Source: Bacteroidia bacterium
GTDB lineage: Bacteria; Bacteroidota; Bacteroidia; Chitinophagales; JAUHXS01
Assembly (NCBI GenBank): GCA_030426955.1
Contig: JAUHXS010000013.1
Span: 1-64,000, forward strand
Length of the DNA: 64,000 bases
Reading direction: 5' to 3'
Positions 1 through 9,571 of this stretch are shown one piece after another. The notes under the pieces are model-generated. The model was not told the DNA's origin, did no database searches, and worked only from the letters and a program-made list of their open reading frames with translations. Position 1 is the first letter of the stretch. Each line of letters opens with the position of its first letter. The translations under genes and the position numbers were made by a program.

Positions 1-217
1 ATAATTTTGTCTTGGGAAAGTTGCATAGGATTATAGAGTTTAAGGTTTTGACTCCTCAAAAGTCTATATCTCTTGCCGCTTTCCCTATTTTATTTAATCC
101 CTTTTTTTAACTAGCAACTTGAATTAAATGATGCAGTTGAAGGGAAAGTTCTTGACGTTCAAAGAAACTATTTTTTTAATCCCACTATTTGAAATTTCTT
201 TGTAATAAATATAAACA
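1..217. other. Intergenic leader, no gene seen
   Basis: AT-rich stretch before the first receptor gene. All frames are interrupted by stops. A short open run on the plus strand ends at about position 36 and could be the last codons of a gene lying outside the window, but this cannot be judged from so little sequence. The promoter of the receptor is presumably here; I see no clear -33/-7 pair. Confidence 0.4.
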
Positions 218-2587
218 ATGAAGAATAAGCTTTGCTACTTATTATTGATCATCATATACTTTTCCTTTCCAAAAGATAGCTGGGCAGATCAACTAAAAAT
301 CACAGGAAAAGTTATTGAAGGTCAAAGTAAACAGCCCGTTCCGTTTGCCACTGTTGCCATTTTTGACTTAAATAGCGATCAACCAATAATGGGTGCCACT
401 ACGCTTGAAGACGGTACGTTTGACATCTCAGTTGGCACAGACAATATCTACATAGAGATCAGCTTTATGGGCTTTAAAAGCAAAAAATTCACTGATATAA
501 AGCCTATTAATAATACTTTAAGCCTAGGTACAATTGTTTTAGCAGAAATGGATCAGTCACTAGATGAAGTTGTTATAGAAGCCGAAAAATCTCAAACCGT
601 TTTCAAGTTAGATAAGCGTGTATTTAATGTAGGACAAGATTTAAGTAGTAGCGGTGCAGGAGCATTAGAAGTACTAAACAATGTTCCATCTGTCAATGTA
701 AATATTGAAGGGCAAATAAGTTTAAGAGGTAGTAACGGCGTTCAAGTACTCATTAATGGTAAACCTTCTGTACTAGCAAGCGACGGAGCAAATGCCTTAG
801 GCTCTATCACCGCCGATATGATTGACAGGGTTGAGGTTATTACCAACCCTTCTGCAAAGTACGAAGCCGAAGGAACATCAGGCATTATTAATATCGTTAT
901 TAAAAAAGAAGAGCGAAAAGGAATGAATGGATCCGTCTCGGTAAACACAGGATGGCCATATAACCATAGCATTGGTTTAAGTCTAAACAGAAGAACCGAA
1001 AAATTTAATTTGTTCAGTCAGATTGGAGCGGGCTATCGATCTATGCCACATTATAACGAGAATATAAATGAGGACTTTATAAGCGGTACGACCATTTTAA
1101 GTGAAGGTACCGAGTACAGAAATGAAAATTTTTACAATGTCATCTTAGGCACAGATTATTACATCAACTCTACTAACGTGATCACTTTATCTGGAAATTT
1201 TGCTTATGAAATTGAGAGTCAACCTTCATTAAACAACTTTACACTTACAAATGACACCGCTAATTATGAATGGGACAGAGAAGAAGTAACTACCGCGAAA
1301 AACCCAAAATGGCAGTATGAGCTTCAATACAAGAGAGATTTCAAAGACCATGAAGATCACGATTTACTTTTTAGCGCATTGGGTAATCTTTTTTGGAAAG
1401 ACCAAATGTCGGAGTTTGAAAACACCACAACTTCAGGGAACTTGCCTAATGCTCTCCAGCAAACAGCCACATCTTTTGGAGAGGTAAAATACACTTTTAA
1501 GCTAGACTACACCAAACCTTTTTCGGAAAAGGTCAAACTAGAAACAGGCGGACAGTATGTTATCCAAGATGTTGGAAACGATTACAGTGTTACAGACTTC
1601 GTTGATGGGGAATGGGTCGTCAATCAAGGATTAACGAATAACTTTGAATATAGCCAAAACGTGTTAGGTGTTTATACCACAGGCGCATACGAAGGAGAAA
1701 AGTGGGGGACTAAGCTAGGGCTTAGACTAGAGAATACAGAATTGAATACTTTGCTTGTTAATACCAATGAAGTTAATAATCAAAACTATACCAACTTATT
1801 TCCAAGTATTCACACGTCTTACAAAATGACAGAAAGACTATCTCTTCAAGCGGGTTACTCCAAGCGGATTTATCGACCAAGACTTTGGGATTTAAATCCT
1901 TTCTTTAATATTAGAAATAACTTCAGTATTAGAGCTGGGAATCCAGACCTATTGCCTGAGTTCACAGATTCCTATGAGCTAAATAGTATTTATATTTTAG
2001 AAGAAACATCTCTAAACCTTGGGGTATATCACCGCTACACAACAGATGTTATTGAGCGAGTGTCATTTTTTGAGGACAACGTAAACACTTTCAAGCCAAT
2101 CAATATAGGTAGCAATAGATCGACTGGAATAGAGTTTAATGCCAAATACAGTCCAAAGAAATGGCTTGTCTTGAATGGAGACTTTAACTACAATTACTTT
2201 ATTAGAAAAGGAACTTTTGAAACTACTTCATTTGATTTTAGCGCTGATAGATGGTCTTCAAAGGTAACTTCTAAATTTAAGCTGCCTTCAAAAATAGACT
2301 TAGAGATTACAGGAAGGTATGAGTCTAAGTTCCAAACGGTACAAGGAGAAAGCGGATCAAACCTATTTGCAGATTTAGGGCTACGAAAAAAAATCAAAAA
2401 AGGTAAAGCCGTCATCAATCTAAGTGTAAGAGATATTTTTGCTTCAAGAAGACACTTAAACACTATCTCTCAAGAGGACTTTTACACCTATAGCTTAAGC
2501 AGAAGAGGGCGCTTTATAACTCTAGGCTTTAGCTACGGGTTTGGAAAGGGTGGAGCCATGGAGTATTCTGGTGGTAGAAGAAGATAA
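218..2587 (+). CDS. TonB-dependent outer-membrane receptor, beta-barrel family (OMP_b-brl_3 type)
   Basis: A 789-residue outer-membrane protein. A signal peptide covers about residues 1-23. It is followed by a carboxypeptidase-regulatory-like beta-sandwich (about 27-110, with the GKVIEG...PVPFATV and DGTFDI patterns), a plug domain (about 115-235, including LRGSNGVQVLINGKPS and IDRVEVITNPSAKYEAEGTSGIINI) and a long 22-strand-type barrel. This architecture is typical of Bacteroidota receptors that import large substrates with TonB energy, or act as outer-membrane barrels without a SusD partner. No SusD, sigma or anti-sigma gene lies next to it, so the substrate cannot be predicted. It is convergent with the metallophosphoesterase gene, with only 37 bases between the stops. 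Confidence 0.9.
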   Translation: MKNKLCYLLLIIIYFSFPKDSWADQLKITGKVIEGQSKQPVPFATVAIFDLNSDQPIMGATTLEDGTFDISVGTDNIYIEISFMGFKSKKFTDIKPINNTLSLGTIVLAEMDQSLDEVVIEAEKSQTVFKLDKRVFNVGQDLSSSGAGALEVLNNVPSVNVNIEGQISLRGSNGVQVLINGKPSVLASDGANALGSITADMIDRVEVITNPSAKYEAEGTSGIINIVIKKEERKGMNGSVSVNTGWPYNHSIGLSLNRRTEKFNLFSQIGAGYRSMPHYNENINEDFISGTTILSEGTEYRNENFYNVILGTDYYINSTNVITLSGNFAYEIESQPSLNNFTLTNDTANYEWDREEVTTAKNPKWQYELQYKRDFKDHEDHDLLFSALGNLFWKDQMSEFENTTTSGNLPNALQQTATSFGEVKYTFKLDYTKPFSEKVKLETGGQYVIQDVGNDYSVTDFVDGEWVVNQGLTNNFEYSQNVLGVYTTGAYEGEKWGTKLGLRLENTELNTLLVNTNEVNNQNYTNLFPSIHTSYKMTERLSLQAGYSKRIYRPRLWDLNPFFNIRNNFSIRAGNPDLLPEFTDSYELNSIYILEETSLNLGVYHRYTTDVIERVSFFEDNVNTFKPINIGSNRSTGIEFNAKYSPKKWLVLNGDFNYNYFIRKGTFETTSFDFSADRWSSKVTSKFKLPSKIDLEITGRYESKFQTVQGESGSNLFADLGLRKKIKKGKAVINLSVRDIFASRRHLNTISQEDFYTYSLSRRGRFITLGFSYGFGKGGAMEYSGGRRR

Positions 2588-2624
2588 ACTTATAAACTCC
2601 GTGAAGTACCTATTCCTATTTCAT

Positions 2625-3884
2625 TTACGCTGAATATAGCTCTAGCAAAGTTATTTCAGGCCAAATGCCTACCCTACCTGGCAGACCAATAAATCCAAAA
2701 CCACGATTTACGTATAGGTATTTATCTTTCTCCTGATACAATCCAGCCCATCTTGGATATTTAAACTTAACAGGACTCCACTTAAATCCAGGAATTTCAA
2801 TACCAAACTGCATACCATGCGTATGACCAGAAAGTGTTAAGTCAACCTGGTTGTTGTGTTTTAAAACTTCAGCATCCCAATGACTCGGGTCATGAGACAT
2901 CAGTAATGTAAATTTTTCATCTACTCCGTGAAGGGCACGATTCAAATCTCCTTTTTGAGGAAAGGGCGGCAATCCCCAATTTTCTATTCCTACCAAGTTA
3001 AAATGATCCTCTCCTTTTCTGATTTTTACATTTTCATTCATCAAAATTTTGAAGCCCATATCTCCGTGCCTTTCTATCAATTGACGAAAGTTTTCCTTTT
3101 TTGCATCTGAAGACGGCCAAGCAGTATAGTCACCATAATCGTGGTTCCCAGTAATAGAAAAAATCCCATCTTTTGCTTTGAGCTGTTTAAATACATCAAG
3201 AAACGGCTCTATTTCACTAGCTCGATCATTTACTAAGTCTCCTGTAAATAAGATCAAGTCCGGATTTAAGTCATTGATCATTTGAACTCCTTTCAAAACT
3301 TGCTCCTTGCTATCAAAAGATCCAGAATGTATGTCACTAATCTGGACAACTTTGTATCCATCAAATACCTTCGGTAAATTTGGAAACTTTAGTGCTGTTT
3401 TTCTTACCGTATATTGATATTTTCCTTTTGTAATTCCATACAAGAAAGAGGCAAAGGGAATAGCAGCAAGGCCTAACCCCACCTTAATTAAAAAGTTACG
3501 CCTTCCCTCTAGAGAAATGGTTCCTTTATCACTTCCGAATAAACTAGCTACTTGATCTCCTAACCAAAATATAAATCTCGAGCCATCAACAAGCAACAGA
3601 ATTATAGTAAAAATGAGCTTTGTAACGATTAACGCAAACATCATACCGATCCAAAAGTTGCTCGTTGGAGTGGGTATAGATATTCCTACATTAGCATTGC
3701 CATAATGGTTATATGTATAAATGATTGAGAAGATCAATAATACTATTGAAAAAGCATATATGCCCCAATATATCGAGCTATATTTTGCCCCTGGAATAAC
3801 TTGCTTGAGATTAGCAATGATATAAACCTCGCTAATGAAGTATATTAATAAAACAATACTTAATATGATGATTCTGGAGTTCAC
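2625..3884 (-). CDS. Membrane-anchored metallophosphoesterase (YkuE/YaeI-like)
   Basis: 419 residues. The N-terminal third holds about four hydrophobic segments (residues 5-25, 38-60, 77-100 and 134-152). The C-terminal part is a calcineurin-like phosphoesterase with all metal-site blocks: ISDIHSG (Asp/His), FTGDLVND, ITGNHDYGD, LLMSHDP and LSGHTHGMQFG. Relatives such as YaeI/YkuE act on lipid-linked pyrophosphates (UDP-diacylglucosamine type) or other phosphodiesters at the membrane; the substrate here is unknown. The gene is transcribed away from fabI, the two starts being about 155 bases apart, so they share a divergent promoter region. Confidence 0.9.
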   Translation of the reverse strand: MNSRIIILSIVLLIYFISEVYIIANLKQVIPGAKYSSIYWGIYAFSIVLLIFSIIYTYNHYGNANVGISIPTPTSNFWIGMMFALIVTKLIFTIILLLVDGSRFIFWLGDQVASLFGSDKGTISLEGRRNFLIKVGLGLAAIPFASFLYGITKGKYQYTVRKTALKFPNLPKVFDGYKVVQISDIHSGSFDSKEQVLKGVQMINDLNPDLILFTGDLVNDRASEIEPFLDVFKQLKAKDGIFSITGNHDYGDYTAWPSSDAKKENFRQLIERHGDMGFKILMNENVKIRKGEDHFNLVGIENWGLPPFPQKGDLNRALHGVDEKFTLLMSHDPSHWDAEVLKHNNQVDLTLSGHTHGMQFGIEIPGFKWSPVKFKYPRWAGLYQEKDKYLYVNRGFGFIGLPGRVGIWPEITLLELYSA

Positions 3885-4039
3885 AAAAAATTGTTATTCT
3901 GTTAATTTAACAATACCAATCTAATGTAAGTTCTGTAGGAATCATTTTTAACTTTATTTAACATTTTGCCAGATTTTTAACAGGTAATGAAATAATACTT
4001 AACTTTACTTACAGCTATTATACATTTTAAATAAAAACT

Positions 4040-4846
4040 ATGGCAAACAACTTACTAGAAGGAAAGAGGGGTATTATTTTTGGAGCATTAGACGAAAAAT
4101 CTATTGCTTGGCGTGTAGCAGAAAGAGCTGTTGAAGAAGGTGCAAAAATCACATTGACTAATGCACCCATTGCATTGAGAATGGGAAAAATCAATGAACT
4201 GGCAGAAAAATGCAATACAGAAGTTATACCCGCTGATGCAACAAGTGTAGAAGATTTAGAAAACCTATTTACAAAATCAATGGAATCACTCGGTGGTAAA
4301 TTAGACTTTGTTTTACACTCCATTGGGATGTCTCCAAACGTTAGAAAGGGGAAAGCATACACTGATCTTAATTACGATTTTCTGCAAAAAACATTGGACA
4401 TTTCAGCAGTTTCTTTTCATAAAACCATTCAAACCGCTTTTAAATTAGATGCCATGACCGAATGGGGGTCTATTTTGGGACTTTCATACATTGCAGCACA
4501 AAGAAGCTTTCCAGGGTACAATGATATGGCTGAGGCTAAATCACTATTAGAATCCATCGCCAGAAGCTTTGGATATCATTATGGTGTTTCTAAAAAAGTA
4601 CGAATTAATACAATTTCTCAGTCACCGACTATGACAACAGCTGGAACAGGCGTTGGTGGATTTGATAAATTCTTTGCTTATGCGGATAAAATGTCTCCTT
4701 TGGGCAATGCACCTACTGATGATTGCGCCAACTATTGCTTGATGATGTTCTCGGATTACACTAGAATGGTCACCATGCAAAATCTTTATCACGACGGTGG
4801 GTTTTCAAACGTGGGCGTAAGCCAAGCCATCATGGATAAGTTTTAA
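4040..4846 (+). CDS. fabI: Enoyl-[acyl-carrier-protein] reductase (NADH)
   Basis: 268 residues, the usual length for FabI. This short-chain dehydrogenase catalyses the last, NADH-dependent reduction of each fatty-acid elongation round in the cytoplasm. The N-terminal nucleotide fold has the FabI pattern (GIIFGALDEKSIAWRVA). The catalytic residues are present as Tyr150, Tyr160 and Lys167, which match the E. coli Tyr146/Tyr156/Lys163 arrangement within LGLSYIAAQRSFPGYNDMAEAK. One base separates its stop from the ATG of the following propeller gene, so the two are probably co-transcribed. A nitronate monooxygenase/FabK-like gene lies at 35.2-36.2 kb, but FabI is expected to be the main reductase. 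Confidence 0.95.
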   Translation: MANNLLEGKRGIIFGALDEKSIAWRVAERAVEEGAKITLTNAPIALRMGKINELAEKCNTEVIPADATSVEDLENLFTKSMESLGGKLDFVLHSIGMSPNVRKGKAYTDLNYDFLQKTLDISAVSFHKTIQTAFKLDAMTEWGSILGLSYIAAQRSFPGYNDMAEAKSLLESIARSFGYHYGVSKKVRINTISQSPTMTTAGTGVGGFDKFFAYADKMSPLGNAPTDDCANYCLMMFSDYTRMVTMQNLYHDGGFSNVGVSQAIMDKF

Positions 4847-4847
4847 T

Positions 4848-5744
4848 ATGAGAAACTTACTTATTGCCTGTTGTCTACTGCCTTTTGTATCTTTCTTATA
4901 TGCTCAACCTCCTGTAACAGATATCTACGTTTTAGATCTCAAAAAAGAGGATGGACAGTATAAATTAGAGAATCCTGTTAATATTACTCAAAGAAAAGGA
5001 TATGACAACCAACCTCATTTTACAGAAGACAATCAATCTGTTTATTATACTTCAATAGACAAAGATGATCAAGCCGATATTTATCGTTATATATTCAAAA
5101 CAGGCAAGTCGATAAGAATTACTGAAACGTCCAAAACAAGTGAGTATTCAGCTACTGTTTTGTCTGATAAAAAACACTTTTCGGTTGTTCGAGTAGAAGA
5201 AGATGGCGCTACTCAAAGACTATGGAAGTTCCCAATTACCGGAGGACAACCCACTTTGATTTCTAAAAAGATAAAAGACATTGGCTACCACTGTTGGATA
5301 GATGACAATACTTTAGCATTATTTATTCTCGGTAATCCAGATCATACATTACATATCGCAGATTTGACCACTCAAAAAACAAAGCAATATGCAGAGAACA
5401 TCGGAAGGTGTATGCAAAATGTTCCTGGTGAGCAAGCAGTGGCTTTTGTTCACAAAACCAAGAAAGAAGGTTGGTGGATTAAAAAATTAAATTTAGATAC
5501 CGAAGAAATCACCCCCATTGTGAAACTTCCTGAAGGACAAGAAGATTTTTGTTATACTCAAGACGGTACTATTTTGCTTTGCAACGAAACGAAAGTGTTG
5601 GCTTATCAACCGAAATCAGATAAGGATTGGCAAGAAATCACTAACCTCTCCTCTACTGGAGAAGCCGCTTTCTACCGAATATCTATTAGTAAAGACAACC
5701 AGAAGGTAGCTGTTGTTTCTTTACCTAAGGGAGCTAAGCTGTAA
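4848..5744 (+). CDS. Secreted TolB/PD40-type beta-propeller protein
   Basis: 298 residues with a signal peptide (about 1-19, ending LYAQ). The rest reads as a WD40-like/PD40 propeller: repeated units such as NQPHFTEDNQSVYYTS, DIYRY and GKSIRITET, as in TolB-like periplasmic proteins. It is translated one base after fabI, probably as a passenger of that operon. No catalytic residues are evident. It may bind a periplasmic partner; no specific function can be assigned. Confidence 0.75.
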   Translation: MRNLLIACCLLPFVSFLYAQPPVTDIYVLDLKKEDGQYKLENPVNITQRKGYDNQPHFTEDNQSVYYTSIDKDDQADIYRYIFKTGKSIRITETSKTSEYSATVLSDKKHFSVVRVEEDGATQRLWKFPITGGQPTLISKKIKDIGYHCWIDDNTLALFILGNPDHTLHIADLTTQKTKQYAENIGRCMQNVPGEQAVAFVHKTKKEGWWIKKLNLDTEEITPIVKLPEGQEDFCYTQDGTILLCNETKVLAYQPKSDKDWQEITNLSSTGEAAFYRISISKDNQKVAVVSLPKGAKL

Positions 5745-5751
5745 TACTGTT

Positions 5752-6105
5752 TTATCTTATAAGCTTTACAACACCATATTCCTCAGCATTCCCTTCGGAA
5801 GTTTCTATCGATAAATAATAGTAATAGTTTCCTTGAGGATAGCCCTTTCCTGACCAAGCATGATTCAAATCATTTGTTTCAAAAACCTTCACATCGTTTT
5901 TATCAAAAATCTCAATGTGATATTTATAAACTTCTATATTATTTCCTTGATGGCTTATCCCTACTACAAACACATCATTAATTGCATCTCCATTAGGACT
6001 AAAAGAGGTTGGAACAAAAACTTGTTCTGCTATCGTAAAGGACTCTTTTTTGCAACTCGCTCCTAGTAAAAGAATACTTATAGCTGCTATTAATATATTT
6101 TTCAT
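5752..6105 (-). CDS. Mini type B T9SS sorting-domain lipoprotein
   Basis: Only 117 residues: a lipoprotein signal (LLLGASC, lipobox Cys18) followed almost directly by a complete gliding-motility-associated C-terminal domain (VPTSFSPNGDAINDVF, then YKYHIEIFDKNDVKVFET, HAWSGKGYPQGNYYYYL and a final strand). Type B domains normally sit at the end of large exported proteins; here there is no cargo. It follows the PorP/SprF-like gene by 9 bases and is probably the last gene of that operon. It could be a dedicated helper or decoy for the PorP/SprF protein, or a relic of a larger protein. Confidence 0.8.
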   Translation of the reverse strand: MKNILIAAISILLLGASCKKESFTIAEQVFVPTSFSPNGDAINDVFVVGISHQGNNIEVYKYHIEIFDKNDVKVFETNDLNHAWSGKGYPQGNYYYYLSIETSEGNAEEYGVVKLIR

Positions 6106-6114
6106 GCTCCTATT

Positions 6115-7182
6115 TTATTTATTTTTACCAATTTGTATTCTAGTTGACATCCCTATTTGAGGTCCCATCTTTCTCGAAATCTTATTAAAAGGAAATTCAA
6201 AAAATCCATTGAGTTGCCCCCAAGCGCCAAATTGATATCCTAAATTTGCTGCAAGTTTATTGACATTACGCACGCTATTCTTGTGTGACTGGTTGAGATA
6301 GCTCAGGTCTGCATATAAATTATGCCACAAGAATCGATTGCCAATATAAAAGCTTTTGGCAACATATGTTATTTCAGCTTTTGCAAATACTCCATAATGA
6401 TCAGTAACATTATACCCTGCATCTAGATAGTGTTTTTGAAACTCCCTTTCCCCAACTGCGCTAGTAGGTATATAGTTATTAGGGATTCTGATCAACCCCT
6501 GAATTGATATTCCAGCATAAAATTTATCATTCTGGTACAAAGCTCCCAATCCACTTACAAGAGTATTGATATGACGATTTAGGTACTGATGATCCACGCT
6601 TGTACCTAATGGATAAGTTCCATAAATATCTCCATCTGTGTTAAAATTTCCATCATATTGATCTGGAAACAAAAACAAAGTACTGCTTATGTCTCTCCTT
6701 TTATAACCTCCATTAAGGGCAACAGATAGATCTCCACCCCACATTGGCTGACCATATTTTAAACTTGATACTATTGTAAAGTTTCTCTCAAAAGGTTGTG
6801 TATTGTATTTCGACAAAAAGCTAAATGCCAGAACCTGATTTTTTCGGGTAGTAAAAAGTCTTCCTTCAAATGCTAAGTCAAAGTCATTGATTGCAGAGCT
6901 TATTTTATACTCCTCTGTCGTATCAGTTCTAAAATCATATAACAACCTTTTCTCATTAAAAAGGCTGTAGTTTTTTGTTGAATAATTAACACTTATTCGG
7001 TATTTTACTTGGAAAGAGCTAGTAATTGCGGGATTATCTTTTATGCTTATTTGTACAATATTCCAGTCATTTAATCTAACACTCCTCTTATCGATGACGC
7101 TGCTATCAGAGTAATTTGAAGCGTTTAATAATCCATTTGCTGAAAATATAAGAAGCAGGTTCATCAAGATTTTAGAATTCAT
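6115..7182 (-). CDS. PorP/SprF-like T9SS outer-membrane protein
   Basis: 355 residues with a signal peptide and a predicted beta-barrel pattern. Family hints are KDNPAITSSF (like the FNPAYAG block), a central FLFPDQYDGNF segment, and LGALYQNDKFYAGISIQGL followed by KHYLDAGYNVT, which resemble the GLYYNTDKFYAGLS...RHYF region of PorP/SprF. SprF in Flavobacterium is needed for export of the type B cargo SprB. Here the gene sits between a 722-residue type B protein (upstream, 78 bases away) and a mini type B domain (downstream, 9 bases away), which supports the assignment. Similarity is divergent, so another outer-membrane barrel family remains possible. Confidence 0.7.
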   Translation of the reverse strand: MNSKILMNLLLIFSANGLLNASNYSDSSVIDKRSVRLNDWNIVQISIKDNPAITSSFQVKYRISVNYSTKNYSLFNEKRLLYDFRTDTTEEYKISSAINDFDLAFEGRLFTTRKNQVLAFSFLSKYNTQPFERNFTIVSSLKYGQPMWGGDLSVALNGGYKRRDISSTLFLFPDQYDGNFNTDGDIYGTYPLGTSVDHQYLNRHINTLVSGLGALYQNDKFYAGISIQGLIRIPNNYIPTSAVGEREFQKHYLDAGYNVTDHYGVFAKAEITYVAKSFYIGNRFLWHNLYADLSYLNQSHKNSVRNVNKLAANLGYQFGAWGQLNGFFEFPFNKISRKMGPQIGMSTRIQIGKNK

Positions 7183-7260
7183 AGTTCCCTAGTTTTTTTA
7201 GTAGGACAACAAGGAAGTTTAAAAGTTACAGTTGAGGTAAAAAATATTTTTATATATTAT

Positions 7261-9429
7261 TTATCTCATAATATTTAGATTCCCCTTTCTTTGAATATCG
7301 CCATCAGTTGAATTGGCAGTAAAGTGATACGTATAAGCCCCGATCTTTGACATTTTACCTTTTACTTTCCCATCCCACTTCAAGTTATTTTCATCGGATG
7401 ATTCAAAAACCAATCTTCCTGAACGATTATATATCTTAATACTAGCATTTAAAAGGCCTGAATGTATAACTTGAAATTGATCATTCATGCCATCTCCATT
7501 TGGAGAAAAAGCATTAGGTATATATAAATAAAACGAATCAGGAGGCAACGGCACCTCAACAAAAATATTCACTGAGGCAGAATCAGTGCATCCATTGACA
7601 CTTGTTACCAGTACTGTATAAATCACATCCGATAAAGGGGAAACCCAATTACTTTGACAGGTATCACAATTGAGATTATCGAGTGATGTCCACAAATATT
7701 GGTCATGTTGGTTGACAGCAATCAAAGCACTATCTCCAATACTGATCGTCGTATCGTCAGTTATATTGATTATTGGTAACGATTCTACTACTACTGTTCC
7801 TAGTACAGTATCTTTTTGACAAAAATACGTCGTTACTAAAGTGACATCAAAAGTTCCTGAATTAGTATACAAATGTGTCGGATCCATTACGCTATCATTA
7901 TTTAATGCTCCACTAGCAGGATCCCCAAAGTCCCAACTCCATTCATCAACGCTAATCAGTGATGTATCTAAAAACATGGTCTCATTTCCCAAGCAAACAG
8001 TATTCGCAATGAATCCTAAAGAATCACTTATTGGCAGTTCAAGCTTTAAAAACCATAAATCTTGATTAAAGTTGGAATTATTATATATGCTGTTACTTGT
8101 TTTATCCCCCAAAGAATCTGAGTTGGTATAAGACCCCACAAAATAACGCCCATCTATGGTTGACATCACAAAACCCCTATTTTGTCCAGGCGCTCCTCCA
8201 GAACTTATGGTTTTATCCCAAACTTTATTTCCCTGATCATCTAGTTTGATCATCCACAATGCTCCTGCATTTCCTGGTGCACTCGGCTCGGACTTATCCC
8301 CATCAGCAATATTTGTATAGGATACTCCTGAAACCAAAAGTCCACCATCACATAATTCCTCCACCTTAAGTGCTTCCTCATCGCTATTTCCTCCAAGTGT
8401 TGCCGTCCAGATGGTATCTCCATTGGTACTGTTAATTTTAACCAGCCAATAGTCTGTAGGGAAAAAAGGACCGCTCCCATGAATACCTTGTACATCTCCA
8501 TCATCAGAAGCAGAAGACCCAACAACAACTATATTGCCGTCACTTAATGCTTTCGCATAATAGGGTATTTCTTCAGCTGTACCACCATAGCATCTTGACC
8601 AGATGGTATCTCCATTGGTTACATTTAGCTTTGTTACCCAGTAATCAGTAGTGCTAGGTGAATGATTGCCATGTACATATACATCATTTGAATTCGATCG
8701 AGCTAAGGTTACCAAATTCCCATCACTTAGCAATATAATGTCGCTGCTCTCCTCATTATCAGTTCCTCCTAATACTCTTGTCCATAACGTATCGCCATTA
8801 ATGTCTAGCTTTAAGACCCACACATCTTGATCTGATCCAGGAGTACCATTGTGCCCATGAACATCAAAATCATTTGACAATACAGTTCCTAAAACAGCAC
8901 AACCTCCATCATTAGTTGCAGTTACTGCAACTGCAATGTGTGTCTCGTCCAGATCTGAACCGCCATAGGACTTGCTCCAAATAACAGAGCCATCCTGGAC
9001 ACTTAGTTTAACTATCAACAAATCAGAGTTGCCATTATTGGTTAGCACATCAAAGTCATTGGAATAGCTATATCCAGAAATCAATATATTTCCATCATTG
9101 GCTATGTCAATTGAATGGCCAAAATCATTTTGAGAACCTCCTATTAGCTTTGTCCAAATAGTATCGCCATTACGACTTAGCTTCACTACTAAAAAATCGT
9201 TTGTGCTTATAAAACCGGAGCTCGTATCATGATTATCAGTAAAATAAAATTGCTCTGAATTGGTATATCCGACTACATATATATTCCCTTGATCATCTTC
9301 AATGCCATCTAGACAAACCTCATCCCACTCTCCACCAATAGCATTTTGCCAAAGAATACTAGGAACTTGAGCGACTATGAGAGAATGACATACTATTATT
9401 AAACTTAATATGATTTTAGAAACGCTCAT
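7261..9429 (-). CDS. T9SS type B secreted beta-propeller/PKD surface protein
   Basis: 722 residues. Signal peptide about 1-20 (ending IVAQ). Residues 25-470 contain about seven propeller-like repeats of the form DTIWTKLIGGSQNDFGHSI...DGNILISGYS. A PKD domain follows (about 480-560, WSWDFGDPASG), then an Ig-like segment with CDTCQSNWVSP, and at the C-terminus a type B domain (LYIPNAFSPNGDGMNDQF, IYNRSGRLVFES, WDGKVKGKMSKIGAYTYHF). It should be exported by T9SS and placed at the cell surface; the genomic neighbour PorP/SprF-like protein is the likely dedicated partner. It is probably the first gene of the three-gene minus-strand unit. Confidence 0.9.
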   Translation of the reverse strand: MSVSKIILSLIIVCHSLIVAQVPSILWQNAIGGEWDEVCLDGIEDDQGNIYVVGYTNSEQFYFTDNHDTSSGFISTNDFLVVKLSRNGDTIWTKLIGGSQNDFGHSIDIANDGNILISGYSYSNDFDVLTNNGNSDLLIVKLSVQDGSVIWSKSYGGSDLDETHIAVAVTATNDGGCAVLGTVLSNDFDVHGHNGTPGSDQDVWVLKLDINGDTLWTRVLGGTDNEESSDIILLSDGNLVTLARSNSNDVYVHGNHSPSTTDYWVTKLNVTNGDTIWSRCYGGTAEEIPYYAKALSDGNIVVVGSSASDDGDVQGIHGSGPFFPTDYWLVKINSTNGDTIWTATLGGNSDEEALKVEELCDGGLLVSGVSYTNIADGDKSEPSAPGNAGALWMIKLDDQGNKVWDKTISSGGAPGQNRGFVMSTIDGRYFVGSYTNSDSLGDKTSNSIYNNSNFNQDLWFLKLELPISDSLGFIANTVCLGNETMFLDTSLISVDEWSWDFGDPASGALNNDSVMDPTHLYTNSGTFDVTLVTTYFCQKDTVLGTVVVESLPIINITDDTTISIGDSALIAVNQHDQYLWTSLDNLNCDTCQSNWVSPLSDVIYTVLVTSVNGCTDSASVNIFVEVPLPPDSFYLYIPNAFSPNGDGMNDQFQVIHSGLLNASIKIYNRSGRLVFESSDENNLKWDGKVKGKMSKIGAYTYHFTANSTDGDIQRKGNLNIMR

Positions 9430-9571
9430 TTATCACATCAAATTAGAAACTTTACAGCTATAAAAAAAGTATATTTTAGTTGATTATTAGGTCTCTGATT
9501 TGCTTTTTTCTTAAGAATCTCTTTATATGTCAATGAACTTATTAATTTTGTTGTAAAGCAAAAAACAAACT

